A stretch of 64,000 nucleotides of DNA from Acinetobacter sp. HY1485 (lineage in GTDB: Bacteria > Pseudomonadota > Gammaproteobacteria > Pseudomonadales > Moraxellaceae), in assembly GCF_027568475.1 (NCBI RefSeq), contig NZ_JANKZG010000008.1, forward strand, positions 1-64,000, written 5' to 3'. Within the stretch, counting starts at the first letter, position 1; every line of letters begins with the position of its first letter. Below, piece by piece: positions 1-9,756 of this stretch. The notes beneath the pieces are model-generated. The model searched no databases. It had not been told where the DNA came from and saw nothing but the letters and a program-made list of their open reading frames with translations. The translations under genes were made by a program, and so were the position numbers.

Positions 1-1260
1 TTACCATTACCATCATCAGCGGTTACGCTATCAAATGTTGAGTTACGGTCTTGCATCACCACCAAGTTGCCATCGGCATCTGTGGTGGTTTTGATATTGT
101 CTGCACTGTACTGGTCATCTGCTTTGGTGCCTGTGCCTTTAACAGTCAGTGTCTCGCCAAGGTTTTTATGAACCACATCGCCACTGTTGGCTGCAAAGTT
201 AAGACCACGCTGTGTCACTGTGCCATCTAAGTTAGAAGTTGCTTGTAATACTTGACCTTCTGTCGCTGCACGGTCAGTTTGTACTGTTGATGAATCCCAA
301 TTGGTATTGGTTAAACCTGTTACCGTACCTTGTTGTCCATTAATGACAACAGGGTTTGCACCTTGTCCAACTGTAATGGTATCTGCACCCACAGTGGTTT
401 TGGTTTTGCCATTGTCAACTGTAGTGCCTGACGCTGTGGTTGTGGTGGTATTGGTCCCATCTGTTAAACTGGTTGTTTTAGCACCATAATTTGCTGTATT
501 TCCTGATGCATCTTTAACAGTCGTGCCTGATGTATTTAGAACCGTACTATTACCATTACCATCATCAGCGGTTACGCTATCAAATGTTGAGTTACGGTCT
601 TGCATCACCACCAAGTTGCCATCGGCATCTGTGGTGGTTTTGATATTGTCTGCACTGTACTGGTCATCTGCTTTGGTGCCTGTGCCTTTAACAGTCAGTG
701 TCTCGCCAAGGTTTTTATGAACCACATCGCCACTGTTGGCTGCAAAGTTAAGACCACGCTGTGTCACTGTGCCATCTAAGTTAGAAGTTGCTTGTAATAC
801 TTGACCTTCTGTCGCTGCACGGTCAGTTTGTACTGTTGATGGATCCCAATTGGTATTGGTTAAACCTGTTACCGTACCTTGTTGTCCATTAATGACAACA
901 GGATTTGCACCTTGTCCAACCGTAATGGTATCTGCACCCACAGTGGTTTTGGTTTTGCCATTGTCAACTGTAGTGCCTGACGCTGTTGTTGTGGTGGTAT
1001 TAGTCCCATCTGTTAAACTGGTTGTTTTAGCACCATAATTTGCTGTATTGCCTGATGCATCTTTAACAGTCGTACCTGATGTATTTAGAACCGTACTGTT
1101 ACCATTACCATCATCAGCGGTTACGCTATCAAATGTTGAGTTACGGTCTTGCATCACCACCAAGTTACCATTGGCATCTGTTGTAGTTTTGATATTGTTT
1201 GCACTGTACTGGTCATCTGCTTTAGTGCCTGTGCCTTTAACAGTCAGTGTCTCGCCTAGT
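1..1260. repeat. 549-bp tandem repeat inside adhesin stalk
   Basis: The segment starting at 1 recurs at 550 and again at 1099, an exact 549-bp (183-codon) period. Copies one and two are nearly identical, with only a few substitutions (for example near 299 versus 841). The third matches to about 1257 and then diverges into the older stalk sequence. The period is a multiple of three, so copy number can change without breaking the reading frame. More copies may lie left of the window. Confidence 0.93.
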
Positions 1261-4200
1261 TTTTTAGATACTGTATTCCCTGAGTTTCCTGTAAACGACA
1301 ACCCCTTATTTGTTAAAGTAGTTGATAATGTATCTAATTGCTTTTTATTGACCGCATCTGTGTCTTTTTGACCAGCAGCAACATTACTTACAGTTGTATT
1401 ATTTGCATTAATGCCCGTTTGAGTGATGCTTGGGCCATTATTAATGCTCAGACCATCAGAAGTAATTGCAGTATTGCCCACTTGTACACTATCAAGATCT
1501 AAATCTCGTTTGAGATTATATTTAATAGTGTTACCAGTTTTAGTAACTTCTAAATTCTTTTCCCCGTCTACTGTACCGATATCAATCGTATCACCAGCTT
1601 TTATAGTTGTTCCATATGCACCATTTGTAAATAAATCAAATCCTTGATCTAATTTGCTAATCGCATCACCAACATTATTAACACTTGCACCATTTACTGT
1701 GTATGTTGGACTTGAAATAGTACCTGTTGATGAATTATAAGTTGCACCGCCACCTAAATTAGCTGCTGTGCTAGTACCCAAGTTATTGTTCTTTGTGTCA
1801 CCTGATTTTGTTGCCTGATCCAACTGGTTTTTGTTAACTGCATCAGTTGAATTAGTGCCCGCTGCAACATTTGTAATTTTTGTATTATTTGCATCAATAC
1901 CAGATGTAGTTATGCTTGGGCCATTCGTAATTTTTAAACCATTTGTATCAAGCTTACTGTTACCTGTTGTAATGCTATCAAAGCTTGAGTTTTTGTCTTG
2001 CATGATAACAATGTTGCCATTGTCATCTGTTCTGGTTTTGATATTTTTTGCACTATATTCCGTTGCATCTTTTTCACCCTCACCCACAATACCTAGCGTT
2101 TCGTCTAGGTTTTTATGCAACGCATTACCCGTATTCGCTGTAAAGTTTAAGCCTTTATTACTTAAAGTATTTGCAATACTGTCAAGTTGACCTTTGTTCA
2201 CTGCATCTGTACTTGATGTTCCATCAGCAAGATTAGTGATCTGGGTATTATTTGCGTTAAGCCCAGATTGAGTAATACTTGGTCCATTAGCAATCGCTAA
2301 ACCATTTGTACTTAATGTTGTATCACCTGTTTTAATGCTATCAAATGTAGAATTTTTATCCTGCATGACAATAATATTGCCATCGCTATCTACGGTGGTT
2401 TTTATGTTATCTGCACTGTACTGATCATCAGTTTTTGTACCACTACCTTTGATCGTGAGCGTTTCACCTAGCTTTTTATTAACTGCTATACCCGTATTCC
2501 CAGTAAAGCTTAAGCCTTTATCTGCGGTCGCTTGTGCAGCTGTGACATTTTCGTTCGTTTGATTAAGTTGACTTCCTGTTACTGCATCTGTTGAAGTTGA
2601 GCTTAATTCTCCATTTGCAATATTTGAAACAGTTTGACCACCACCACTAATACCAGACTTCGTTACAGATGGACCATTATCAATTACTAAACCATTTGTA
2701 CTTATTACCGTGTCACCAGCAGTTACACTATCAACATCTAATGTTCTACTTAAAGAGTACTTGATATTATTGCCTGATTTATCAACAACTAAGTTCTTTT
2801 CACCATCTGCCGTACCAATATCAACAGTATCGCCTGCTTTAACCGCAGCAGATTGGTTACCATTGCTTTGTAAATTCCAACCTTTATCTAAAGCAGTAAT
2901 TGCATCACCAACATTATTAACACTTGTACCATTTACACTATAAATTGGATTAGAAATTTTTCCAGTTGTTGCATCATACGTTGCTCCACCACCTAAACCA
3001 CTTGCTGTACTATTTGCTAAGTTTGTTGCGCTGTCTTTAGCTGCCTGTTCAACCGTCGTCAATTGACTTTTGTTTACTGCGTCATTGTCATCTGTGCCAT
3101 TAGCAAGGTTGGTAATTTTTGTACTATTTGCATTAATACCCGACTTTGTAATGCTTGGCCCATTGGTGATACTTAAGCCATTACTGCTTAGCACGGAATC
3201 ACCCGTTGTAATACTATCAAATGTCGAATTTTTATCCTGCATGACAACAATATTGCCACTACTGTCTACAGTTGTTTTAATGTTATTGGCACTGTACTGA
3301 TCATCAGTTTTTGAGCCATTACCTTTAATGGTAAGTGTTTGGCCTAACTTTTTATTAACTGCTGTACCTGTATTACCAACAAAACTTAAACCTTTATCTG
3401 CTGTCGCTTGTGCAGCAGTTGCAGCATTTTGTGCTGCTGTTACATTTTGATTTGTTTGATTGAGCTGCGTGCCGTTCACTGCATCTGTAGATGTAGAACT
3501 TAAAGCACCCGCTGCAACATTACTAATTGTTTTATTTGCTGCGCTAATACCTGATGAGGTAACAGATGGTCCATTTGCAATTGTTAAACCATTGTTGTTT
3601 AAAGTGCTATTACCTGCAACCACACTTGTTACATTTAAATTAGGATTTAAGCTATAATCAATGGTATTACCAGACTTACTCACAACAATATTTTTTTCAC
3701 CACTTGCAACACCAATATCAACGGTATCACCAGCTTTTACAGCAGCAGCATTTGCACCATCTGTTTGTAATGTCCAACCTTTATCTAAAGCTGTAATTGC
3801 AGCCCCTACATTTGTAACATTTGAACCATTTACACTATAACTTGGTGCCGTCACTTTACCAGTTGTTGTGTCTAATGTTGAACCACCACCTAGATTAGTT
3901 GCCGTACTTGTTCCTAAGTTATCAGCATAGGTCTTTACTTTTTTTAGCTGTGCCACGTTTACTGCATCAGAATCATTAGTACCTGCTGCAAGCCCTGAGA
4001 TTTGACGCGTTATATTATTACTTGTATCGCCCACTGCTACAGCAGCTTGTGTTGATTTCCATGTATTGGTTGTATCTGTTGTTGCTTTGCCTGTAATTGG
4101 ATCATAGCCTGCAACGCCTGATGCAACATTAGAAACAGAGTTTGTACCAATAGCAACACCACCAGCTTGAGTTGCTTTTGACCCTGTACCAATGGCTGTA

Positions 4201-5438
4201 CCATTTGCAGATGCACTAGAACCACTACCAATAGCTGTGGCATTTTCACCTGTTGCTTGTGCCCCACCACCCGATGTACTGCCAGAACCGATAGCCGTTG
4301 CATTAGTACCCGATGAAGTTGAATTAATACCAACAGCAATACTGCCTTGTTGAGATGCGTTAGAAACCGCACCAATTGCTAAAGCGCCTTTCCCTGTAGA
4401 CTGAGAATTCGTTCCCAAAGCAACTGAGGCATCACCAGATGCATTTGCAGTTAAACCCAATGCAGATGCAAATGCACCTTTTGCACTAGATTGAACACCT
4501 ACAGCTGTACCACCTTCGCCTGCCTCTGTAGCAACATAATTTGACTTTGTTAAAGTTTTACCTGTAATTGCTGTAAAGGTACTACCCGATGAATCAATAA
4601 CGCTATTAACATCATCACCACCAATTACAACACTAGAATTACCCGTTGCTTTTACATCATTACCAATAGCAACTGATTGATCTCCTGGAGCTTTTGCTTG
4701 ACTACCAATTGCAACAGACTGTCCGTTTGTTTTTGATGAAGAAGAAGGTGCTGTGGATGCACCCTCACCAATAGCAACCGAACGTGTAGTACCTGTAGTA
4801 TCTGTATTTAAACCTATTGCTACTGAACTGGTTGTTGCAGATTTTGAATTTGTACCCATTGCAATTGAGTCACTACCAGAGGCAACTGCTGTTTTACCAA
4901 TTGCTGTACTATTGGCACCTGAAGCGGTAGAGTCTTGTCCTATCGCAACTGCACTAGCACCGGAGCTTGTAGTTCCTGCACCTGTTGCTATAGCTCCAAC
5001 ACCACTTGCTAAACTATCAATACCTGTTGCAACAGCCCATTTTGCTGCAGAAGCATTAAAACCAAACGCAGCTCCTCCATCACCTGTGGTATTTGCTAAA
5101 GCACCATAAGCAGTAACCGCTAAATTATTATTTCCATTAGCACTACAGCCAATTACTGTAGAGTAAGTTCCACTACCATCTGTTGCTTGCGCTTTAGTTC
5201 CATTTATTGTTCTAGAATAAACAACTTGTGTTGTACCTGCTGCACAACTTGCCGAACCATTTAAAGTTACATTGGCTATGTTAGCAGAAGCTTGTGGTGC
5301 AAATGTAATCGACATCACCGTAGTGAGTGTTCCCATTACAACGGTTTTTGTTGTTTTCTTATGAGATTTTCCTAGTTCAGATGCCACAACCCAAGCACCT
5401 AACGTTGCGTTCCATATTACTTTATATATTTTGTTCAT
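1..5438 (-). CDS. Trimeric autotransporter adhesin (YadA/Hia/Ata-like), C-terminus outside window
   Basis: Surface adhesin of the type Vc secretion family, read on the minus strand from ATG at 5438 to the window edge with no stop (about 1,812 codons seen). The N-terminus MNKIYKVIWNATLGAWVVAS is a typical extended signal peptide region, followed by a hydrophobic stretch and a likely cleavage site near APQASA. Residues about 100-480 are a YadA-like head of repeated AIG/AVG-type 14-mers. From about residue 480 come necks of the DAVN..QL type and Trp-ring-like blocks (AITALDKGW), alternating with stalk segments such as VMQDKNSTFDS. The membrane anchor would lie left of position 1. The first 1.26 kb is near-identical tandem repeat. 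Family assignment is sure; the ligand cannot be read from sequence. Confidence 0.93.
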   Translation of the reverse strand, partial: MNKIYKVIWNATLGAWVVASELGKSHKKTTKTVVMGTLTTVMSITFAPQASANIANVTLNGSASCAAGTTQVVYSRTINGTKAQATDGSGTYSTVIGCSANGNNNLAVTAYGALANTTGDGGAAFGFNASAAKWAVATGIDSLASGVGAIATGAGTTSSGASAVAIGQDSTASGANSTAIGKTAVASGSDSIAMGTNSKSATTSSVAIGLNTDTTGTTRSVAIGEGASTAPSSSSKTNGQSVAIGSQAKAPGDQSVAIGNDVKATGNSSVVIGGDDVNSVIDSSGSTFTAITGKTLTKSNYVATEAGEGGTAVGVQSSAKGAFASALGLTANASGDASVALGTNSQSTGKGALAIGAVSNASQQGSIAVGINSTSSGTNATAIGSGSTSGGGAQATGENATAIGSGSSASANGTAIGTGSKATQAGGVAIGTNSVSNVASGVAGYDPITGKATTDTTNTWKSTQAAVAVGDTSNNITRQISGLAAGTNDSDAVNVAQLKKVKTYADNLGTSTATNLGGGSTLDTTTGKVTAPSYSVNGSNVTNVGAAITALDKGWTLQTDGANAAAVKAGDTVDIGVASGEKNIVVSKSGNTIDYSLNPNLNVTSVVAGNSTLNNNGLTIANGPSVTSSGISAANKTISNVAAGALSSTSTDAVNGTQLNQTNQNVTAAQNAATAAQATADKGLSFVGNTGTAVNKKLGQTLTIKGNGSKTDDQYSANNIKTTVDSSGNIVVMQDKNSTFDSITTGDSVLSSNGLSITNGPSITKSGINANSTKITNLANGTDDNDAVNKSQLTTVEQAAKDSATNLANSTASGLGGGATYDATTGKISNPIYSVNGTSVNNVGDAITALDKGWNLQSNGNQSAAVKAGDTVDIGTADGEKNLVVDKSGNNIKYSLSRTLDVDSVTAGDTVISTNGLVIDNGPSVTKSGISGGGQTVSNIANGELSSTSTDAVTGSQLNQTNENVTAAQATADKGLSFTGNTGIAVNKKLGETLTIKGSGTKTDDQYSADNIKTTVDSDGNIIVMQDKNSTFDSIKTGDTTLSTNGLAIANGPSITQSGLNANNTQITNLADGTSSTDAVNKGQLDSIANTLSNKGLNFTANTGNALHKNLDETLGIVGEGEKDATEYSAKNIKTRTDDNGNIVIMQDKNSSFDSITTGNSKLDTNGLKITNGPSITTSGIDANNTKITNVAAGTNSTDAVNKNQLDQATKSGDTKNNNLGTSTAANLGGGATYNSSTGTISSPTYTVNGASVNNVGDAISKLDQGFDLFTNGAYGTTIKAGDTIDIGTVDGEKNLEVTKTGNTIKYNLKRDLDLDSVQVGNTAITSDGLSINNGPSITQTGINANNTTVSNVAAGQKDTDAVNKKQLDTLSTTLTNKGLSFTGNSGNTVSKKLGETLTVKGTGTKADDQYSANNIKTTTDANGNLVVMQDRNSTFDSVTADDGNGNSTVLNTSGTTVKDASGNTANYGAKTTSLTDGTNTTTTTASGTTVDNGKTKTTVGADTITVGQGANPVVINGQQGTVTGLTNTNWDPSTVQTDRAATEGQVLQATSNLDGTVTQRGLNFAANSGDVVHKNLGETLTVKGTGTKADDQYSADNIKTTTDADGNLVVMQDRNSTFDSVTADDGNGNSTVLNTSGTTVKDASGNTANYGAKTTSLTDGTNTTTTTASGTTVDNGKTKTTVGADTITVGQGANPVVINGQQGTVTGLTNTNWDSSTVQTDRAATEGQVLQATSNLDGTVTQRGLNFAANSGDVVHKNLGETLTVKGTGTKADDQYSADNIKTTTDADGNLVVMQDRNSTFDSVTADDGNG

Positions 5439-5777
5439 ATTTTGATTTCCAAACGTATCGTTTTTTATATATTACGTATCTTGCTTATATAACATAAAAA
5501 TACAAAAATCAGCGCCTAAATCTACAAAATCAATCCTTTATTCTTAAGTAAAATTAACTAGAGTTATGATTTTTTTAGACAAAAATTATGTTAACAAATG
5601 TAAATTTTGAGACGATTTTGATATTCATTTTTACTGACATTATGAATAAAAAATATTTTCTGATTTCATAATTGCTTTAAGTGATTATAAAAACATGTAC
5701 ATTACAAAAATATTAATCGTTTATAATTTTATTTAACCGTTATAATTTTTTGTATTTTTTATTAAGTTTTAAATATT
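5439..5777. other. Divergent intergenic region, adhesin / dtd
   Basis: A 339-bp, very AT-rich stretch between the divergent adhesin and dtd genes. It must hold both promoters. I see no gene, long repeat or recognisable operator in it. Confidence 0.6.
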
Positions 5778-6215
5778 ATGCGTGCTTTATTACAACGAGT
5801 TTTAGAAGCTCAAGTTTTAGTTGATCAACAAAATATTGGCGAAATTAAAACAGGGATTTTGGTCTTTTTAGGAATTAGCCAAACAGACACTTTAGAAACA
5901 GGCAAAAAGCTGATTGATAAGATTTTAAAATACCGTATTTTTGATGATGAACAAGGCAAGATGGGATGGAATATTCAACAAGCACAAGGTGAAATTTTAC
6001 TTGTTTCTCAATTTACGTTAATGGCAAAAACACAAAAGGGGTTACGTCCAGATTTTGGTGATGCAATGCCACCTCAAGAGGCAAAAATGCTGTATGACCA
6101 AATTGTCGAATACACCAAAACAAGATATCCATATGTTGCCACAGGTATTTTTGGTGCAGACATGAAAGTCCATTTAGTTAACGATGGACCTGTTACATTT
6201 AATCTAGAAATATAA
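5778..6215 (+). CDS. dtd: D-aminoacyl-tRNA deacylase
   Basis: Cytoplasmic proofreading enzyme that hydrolyses D-amino acids (and glycine from tRNA-Ala) off mischarged tRNAs. The 145-residue length is the family norm. The active-site motif SQFTL lies at residues 77-81, and the cross-subunit Gly-cisPro motif is present as NDGPVT at 135-140, so both halves of the dimeric active site are intact. ATG 5778 gives the canonical MRALLQRV start. It is a single-gene unit ending at a hairpin terminator shared with the convergent gene on the other strand. Confidence 0.95.
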   Translation: MRALLQRVLEAQVLVDQQNIGEIKTGILVFLGISQTDTLETGKKLIDKILKYRIFDDEQGKMGWNIQQAQGEILLVSQFTLMAKTQKGLRPDFGDAMPPQEAKMLYDQIVEYTKTRYPYVATGIFGADMKVHLVNDGPVTFNLEI

Positions 6216-6218
6216 AAA

Positions 6219-6240
6219 AAGCCCTATCAATATAGGGCTT
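6219..6240. terminator. Bidirectional terminator, dtd / SCP2-like gene
   Basis: Hairpin with a GCCCTAT/ATAGGGC stem (6221-6227 with 6232-6238) and loop CAAT, extended by A/T pairs. A-rich on the left and T-rich on the right, it sits between two convergent stop codons. Confidence 0.8.
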
Positions 6241-6254
6241 TATAGTAAATAGGA

Positions 6255-6761
6255 TTAACCCATTTTTTTACGAATAAATGCACGAACACGTTTTACTTTG
6301 CTGTCTAACGCAGATGGTAATTTCGGCGGCAATAAACGTGCGACTTTACTAAACCAAACTAACAACGAAAAATCGCCTTCCATTTTAATCGAACCATCTT
6401 GAATACCTGTCATAAAGGCAGAAGGTTCGCCTTTCATCAGCGTTTTTACACCATGGTCACTATCTTTAAAGGTCAGTACTAAATCGGCAAGTTGAGGTGT
6501 TCCCACTGCGGTATCAATTTTACCTTCGTTCACAATAATTTGACGTGACATACCTGCTTGCGTGCTAATTTGTAGACGAATTTGGCGGTCGTGCGATAGC
6601 TCGATAAATTTAGGATTTGTTTTTGCTAATTGTTTCATTCTTAAAACAATTGCAGCCACCAAAACATCTAAAGGATCGGTTGTTAAGTTAATGATAGGTA
6701 ATTTAACAACTGGAATACGTGAAAGATTCATACGGGACAAGCCTATTATAGTTTTGCTCAT
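6255..6761 (-). CDS. SCP2 sterol-binding-domain protein
   Basis: A 168-residue protein without signal peptide or membrane segments. Residues about 45-145 resemble the SCP2 lipid-binding fold: alternating strands, a central block VGTPQLADLVLTFKD, then LMKGEPSAFMTGIQDGSIKMEGD, which matches the G-D-G-x-I-K/x-E-G-D pattern of SCP2 proteins. The C-terminus is basic. The fold suggests binding of a hydrophobic ligand; which one is unknown. It lies 49 bp downstream of thiF on the same strand and could be read through from the thi operon, but there is no functional reason to tie it to thiamine. Confidence 0.65.
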   Translation of the reverse strand: MSKTIIGLSRMNLSRIPVVKLPIINLTTDPLDVLVAAIVLRMKQLAKTNPKFIELSHDRQIRLQISTQAGMSRQIIVNEGKIDTAVGTPQLADLVLTFKDSDHGVKTLMKGEPSAFMTGIQDGSIKMEGDFSLLVWFSKVARLLPPKLPSALDSKVKRVRAFIRKKMG

Positions 6762-6810
6762 TTACCTATTATCCTAGCATATTCACAGTTTGTATCGTTA
6801 AATTTTGTCT

Positions 6811-7770
6811 TTACTCGCCCATTGCCAAAACTGCAATGTTTTGATGACCTTGCTGTTGAAGCTGGCTTGCCAATTTTAAAGCACGCACCCCTTGTTTACA
6901 TACCAAAACAAGCCGTTTTTGAGGTAAGTTCAAATCAATTGTATCTTGCAAAGATACTTTGATTGAATAATCTACACACGGTGCTGTCAATAATTCTTGG
7001 TTACTACGTAATTCAATCACAAAGTCATGTGGTGTTAATGCTGTACTATCAATAAAAGAAATAATCTGCTCAGGTTCTTCTGCTCGCTTAAAACTCATTT
7101 TGGTATTTTGCCAAGTCACAAAGTCAAACTTAAACAATTGCCCTAATACACTAGGCTGAAAATCTAATAAAAGACTCAAGGCTATCTGTGCCTGCATTGC
7201 ACCTACCACCGCCACAGCAGACCCCATCACCCCTTGGGTGTTACAGTTTCCAGATTGCTGAGGAGTATGTGGAAAAACAGCTCGATAACTTGGTACATCT
7301 TTACAAAACGCTCCCACATATCCATGACGCTCAATCACCGATGCACTGACCAACGGTAGATCTGCATTTACACAGGCATCTGATAAAACATAAGTGGTCA
7401 CAAAATTATCTGCGGCATCCACTACCAAGTCGATGTTATTTAAAGCGGTTTGCACATTAGATGGTAATAGTCGTGTTTGATAGATATCAATGTCTACACT
7501 TGGATTTAACGCATGTAATGCTTGCCATGCTGCCTGTACTTTGGGTAATCCAACATCCGTCATTTTATATAAAGTTTGACGGTGTAAGTTACTTTCATCG
7601 ACTTGGTCGGCATCATAAATGCGGATATACCCCACACCAGCACCCACCAATAAAGGAAGCACTTGGCAACCCAAACCACCTGCACCAACCACCAATACAC
7701 GTGCTTTTTGAAGTTTTTCTTGTCCTTGCTCGCCAATTTCTACAAGCTGAGTTTGTCTGCTGTAACGCAT
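6811..7770 (-). CDS. thiF: ThiF/MoeB-type adenylyltransferase with C-terminal rhodanese-like domain
   Basis: E1-like enzyme expected to adenylate the C-terminal glycine of ThiS for sulfur transfer in thiazole synthesis. The nucleotide-binding loop GAGGLG is at residues 29-34, DESNLHRQ at 58-65, and the conserved cysteine in GNCNTQGVMG is C176. Residues about 240-319 form a rhodanese-like domain whose loop CKQGVRA places the persulfide cysteine at C291. Odd: where relatives have a zinc CxxC (CYRCLFP type) this protein reads SYRAVFP, and no second CxxC pair is seen, so it probably binds no zinc. It is the last gene of thiOSGF, 9 bp after thiG. MoeB function is an alternative, but the context favours ThiF. 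Confidence 0.85.
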   Translation of the reverse strand: MRYSRQTQLVEIGEQGQEKLQKARVLVVGAGGLGCQVLPLLVGAGVGYIRIYDADQVDESNLHRQTLYKMTDVGLPKVQAAWQALHALNPSVDIDIYQTRLLPSNVQTALNNIDLVVDAADNFVTTYVLSDACVNADLPLVSASVIERHGYVGAFCKDVPSYRAVFPHTPQQSGNCNTQGVMGSAVAVVGAMQAQIALSLLLDFQPSVLGQLFKFDFVTWQNTKMSFKRAEEPEQIISFIDSTALTPHDFVIELRSNQELLTAPCVDYSIKVSLQDTIDLNLPQKRLVLVCKQGVRALKLASQLQQQGHQNIAVLAMGE

Positions 7771-7779
7771 AATGGTGTC

Positions 7780-8541
7780 CTAAAAAAGGTCTGCTAAACC
7801 ATAAGCAGGGGTAGATGCATGTGCCATATCTCGTTTTGGCATTAAACCTGCTTCATATGCCATTCGCCCTGCCACAATGGCATGTTTAAACGCATCTGCC
7901 ATTTGAATGGGGTCTTTTGCTTTTGCCACAGCGGTATTGAGTAACACAGCATCAAAGCCCATTTCCATGACTTGAGTGGCTTGGCTTGGTGCACCAATTC
8001 CTGCATCTACAATTAAGGGAATATCCGAAAAATAAGCACGAATTGCACGTAACCCCTCAATATTACGAAGCCCTTGCCCCGAACCAATGGGCGATGCCCA
8101 CGGCATTAAAACCTTACAACCGACTTGAACCAATTTTTCGGCAAGTACTAAATCTTCTGTGGTATATGGAAAAACTTGAAAACCCTCTTCACATAAAATA
8201 CGTGCAGCCTCTACCAAACCAAATGGATTGGGCTGTAATGTGTCTGCGTGTCCAATCACCTCAAGTTTAATCCATGGCGTATCAAATACTTCTCTTGCCA
8301 TATGGGCGGTGGTTACTGCTTCTTTTACACTATAGCACCCTGCCGTATTGGGTAAAATTTTGGTATTGGCTTGCTGTAAGAGTTGCCGAAATTGCGCGCC
8401 ACCCGCCATACCTTCACGGCGTAAACTGACGGTAATAATTTGCGTTTGTGAGGCTTGGATAGACTGCTCAAGAATATGCGGAGATGGATAGCCTGCCGTA
8501 CCCAATAAAAGGCGTGACTGTAATGGAAAATCATACAACAT
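7780..8541 (-). CDS. thiG: Thiazole synthase
   Basis: Builds the thiazole phosphate ring of thiamine from deoxyxylulose phosphate, dehydroglycine and ThiS-thiocarboxylate. It is 253 residues, near the family norm. The Schiff-base lysine is K92 in [17 protein letters not shown]. The phosphate-binding end is [10 protein letters not shown] followed by [10 protein letters not shown]. The N-terminal [12 protein letters not shown] is the usual opening. It lies 3 bp after thiS and 9 bp before thiF, under the same riboswitch. Confidence 0.95.
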   Translation of the reverse strand: MLYDFPLQSRLLLGTAGYPSPHILEQSIQASQTQIITVSLRREGMAGGAQFRQLLQQANTKILPNTAGCYSVKEAVTTAHMAREVFDTPWIKLEVIGHADTLQPNPFGLVEAARILCEEGFQVFPYTTEDLVLAEKLVQVGCKVLMPWASPIGSGQGLRNIEGLRAIRAYFSDIPLIVDAGIGAPSQATQVMEMGFDAVLLNTAVAKAKDPIQMADAFKHAIVAGRMAYEAGLMPKRDMAHASTPAYGLADLF

Positions 8542-8544
8542 GGC

Positions 8545-8742
8545 TTAACCTCCCTGCATGGGTGCAACAACTTCAATTTTCATGTTGTCTTCTAATTGTG
8601 TTTCTTCATAACAACGGCGTGGCACAAAATCGCCATCAATGGCACTTGCCACACAGGTAATATCAATGGATTGCTCAAGCAAAAAGTCTTTTAAGTTAGA
8701 ACATGCGGTATTGATGCTTTGCCCATTTAAAACAATATTCAT
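8545..8742 (-). CDS. thiS: Sulfur carrier protein ThiS
   Basis: A 65-residue ubiquitin-like sulfur carrier ending in the required GG (VVAPMQGG), the site of adenylation and thiocarboxylation. The start MNIVLNGQ is typical. Its ATG overlaps the end of thiO by 4 bp, which indicates translational coupling. Confidence 0.95.
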   Translation of the reverse strand: MNIVLNGQSINTACSNLKDFLLEQSIDITCVASAIDGDFVPRRCYEETQLEDNMKIEVVAPMQGG

Positions 8743-9659
8743 ATATTTCCCTTAATCAATTGCACCAATTTTTCTGCCATGATGGGCGCAAGTAAAAAGC
8801 CATGTCGGTACATCCCATTCACAAAATAGGTGCCGTTTTTAAACTCAATATCAGGTAAGTTATTTGGAAACGATGGGCGTAAACCTGTGCCTGTCTCAAG
8901 TATTTTTGCCTCTGCAAACGCAGGATTTAACATATATGCCGATGTCAGCAATTCGAGCATCGCTCTTACGCTAATTTTGCCTGCATCTTGGCTTTCTAAC
9001 ATGGTTGCCCCCAACATAAACTTACCCTCAGCACGAGGCACTAAGTAGCAGGGAAAACGAGGATGTAAAAAACGAATCGAGCGTGAAAACTCAATATCAG
9101 AGGTCTGTAAAATACACATCTCCCCACGCACTGCACGTAGGTTTGGTAGCTCATCTGCAGATGCCATACCACGGCAATCGATCACAGTGCCTTTAGGTTT
9201 TCCCTGATGAAACTCAACGCCTTGTTGTATTAAATTTGTCCGTAGCTGTTGTAAAGCCAAACGTGGGTCTAAATGCGCCTCATCTGCAAAAAATAAGCCC
9301 TTTTCAAAATGATCAGCCACATCAGGCTCAATACTTTGCGGTTTTACCCATCTGTGTGCTTGCGTCATTTGAGCAAAGCGATGCAGTTCTTGCGTATCGC
9401 GTTGAGGAGCAACCACCAATGTGCCATTTTTTTGCACTGTACCAAGTTGTTGTTGCCACCATGCAATTGCTTTTAAACCTAGTTCTGTGACTTCAGCAGG
9501 TGCGCTCTCTGCCTCGCAATACGGTGCAAGCATACCGCCTGCCCAATGTGATGCGGCTACAGTATCTGAGGTAATCACCTCACACTTTTCGCCTTGTTGG
9601 GTTAATGCAGTTGCAACACATAGTCCTGTTACGCCACTGCCTAAAATAGACCATGTCAT
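8739..9659 (-). CDS. thiO: Glycine oxidase ThiO
   Basis: FAD enzyme that oxidises glycine to the imine used by ThiG. The N-terminal Rossmann motif is SILGSGVTGLCVATAL, followed by HWAGGMLAPYCEAE. The C-terminal block TGTGLRPSFPNNLPDI with YRHGFLLAPIMAE is typical of the family. I chose ATG 9659 (MTWSILGSG). An in-frame GTG at 9671 would add four residues, and neither start has a clear Shine-Dalgarno. First gene of thiOSGF, directly below a TPP riboswitch. Confidence 0.92.
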   Translation of the reverse strand: MTWSILGSGVTGLCVATALTQQGEKCEVITSDTVAASHWAGGMLAPYCEAESAPAEVTELGLKAIAWWQQQLGTVQKNGTLVVAPQRDTQELHRFAQMTQAHRWVKPQSIEPDVADHFEKGLFFADEAHLDPRLALQQLRTNLIQQGVEFHQGKPKGTVIDCRGMASADELPNLRAVRGEMCILQTSDIEFSRSIRFLHPRFPCYLVPRAEGKFMLGATMLESQDAGKISVRAMLELLTSAYMLNPAFAEAKILETGTGLRPSFPNNLPDIEFKNGTYFVNGMYRHGFLLAPIMAEKLVQLIKGNI

Positions 9660-9680
9660 TACAGGTACCACGCATCAAAT

Positions 9681-9715
9681 AAAAAATACATGTGGGTGTC
9701 TCGTCAATGAGACCC
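9681..9715 (-). terminator. Riboswitch-linked hairpin and T-tract before thiO
   Basis: On the minus strand a GGGTCTC...GAGACACCC hairpin (9715 to 9694, with a small bulge) is followed by TATTTTTT (near 9688-9681), just before the thiO start. This looks like an intrinsic terminator serving as the riboswitch expression platform. It is inferred from position and fold only. Confidence 0.5.
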
Positions 9716-9756
9716 ATGATAATGGAGGGACGGCACCGCCTTTAAAGGCAGTGTTT

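Noticed and set aside
301..5109. Many plus-strand open frames (for example 301-489 and 850-1038, identical to each other) and a minus-strand frame at 4037-4375
   Set aside because: They lie in other frames of the repetitive adhesin gene, have low-complexity Val/Pro/Leu sequence and repeat with the 549-bp unit; they are shadows.
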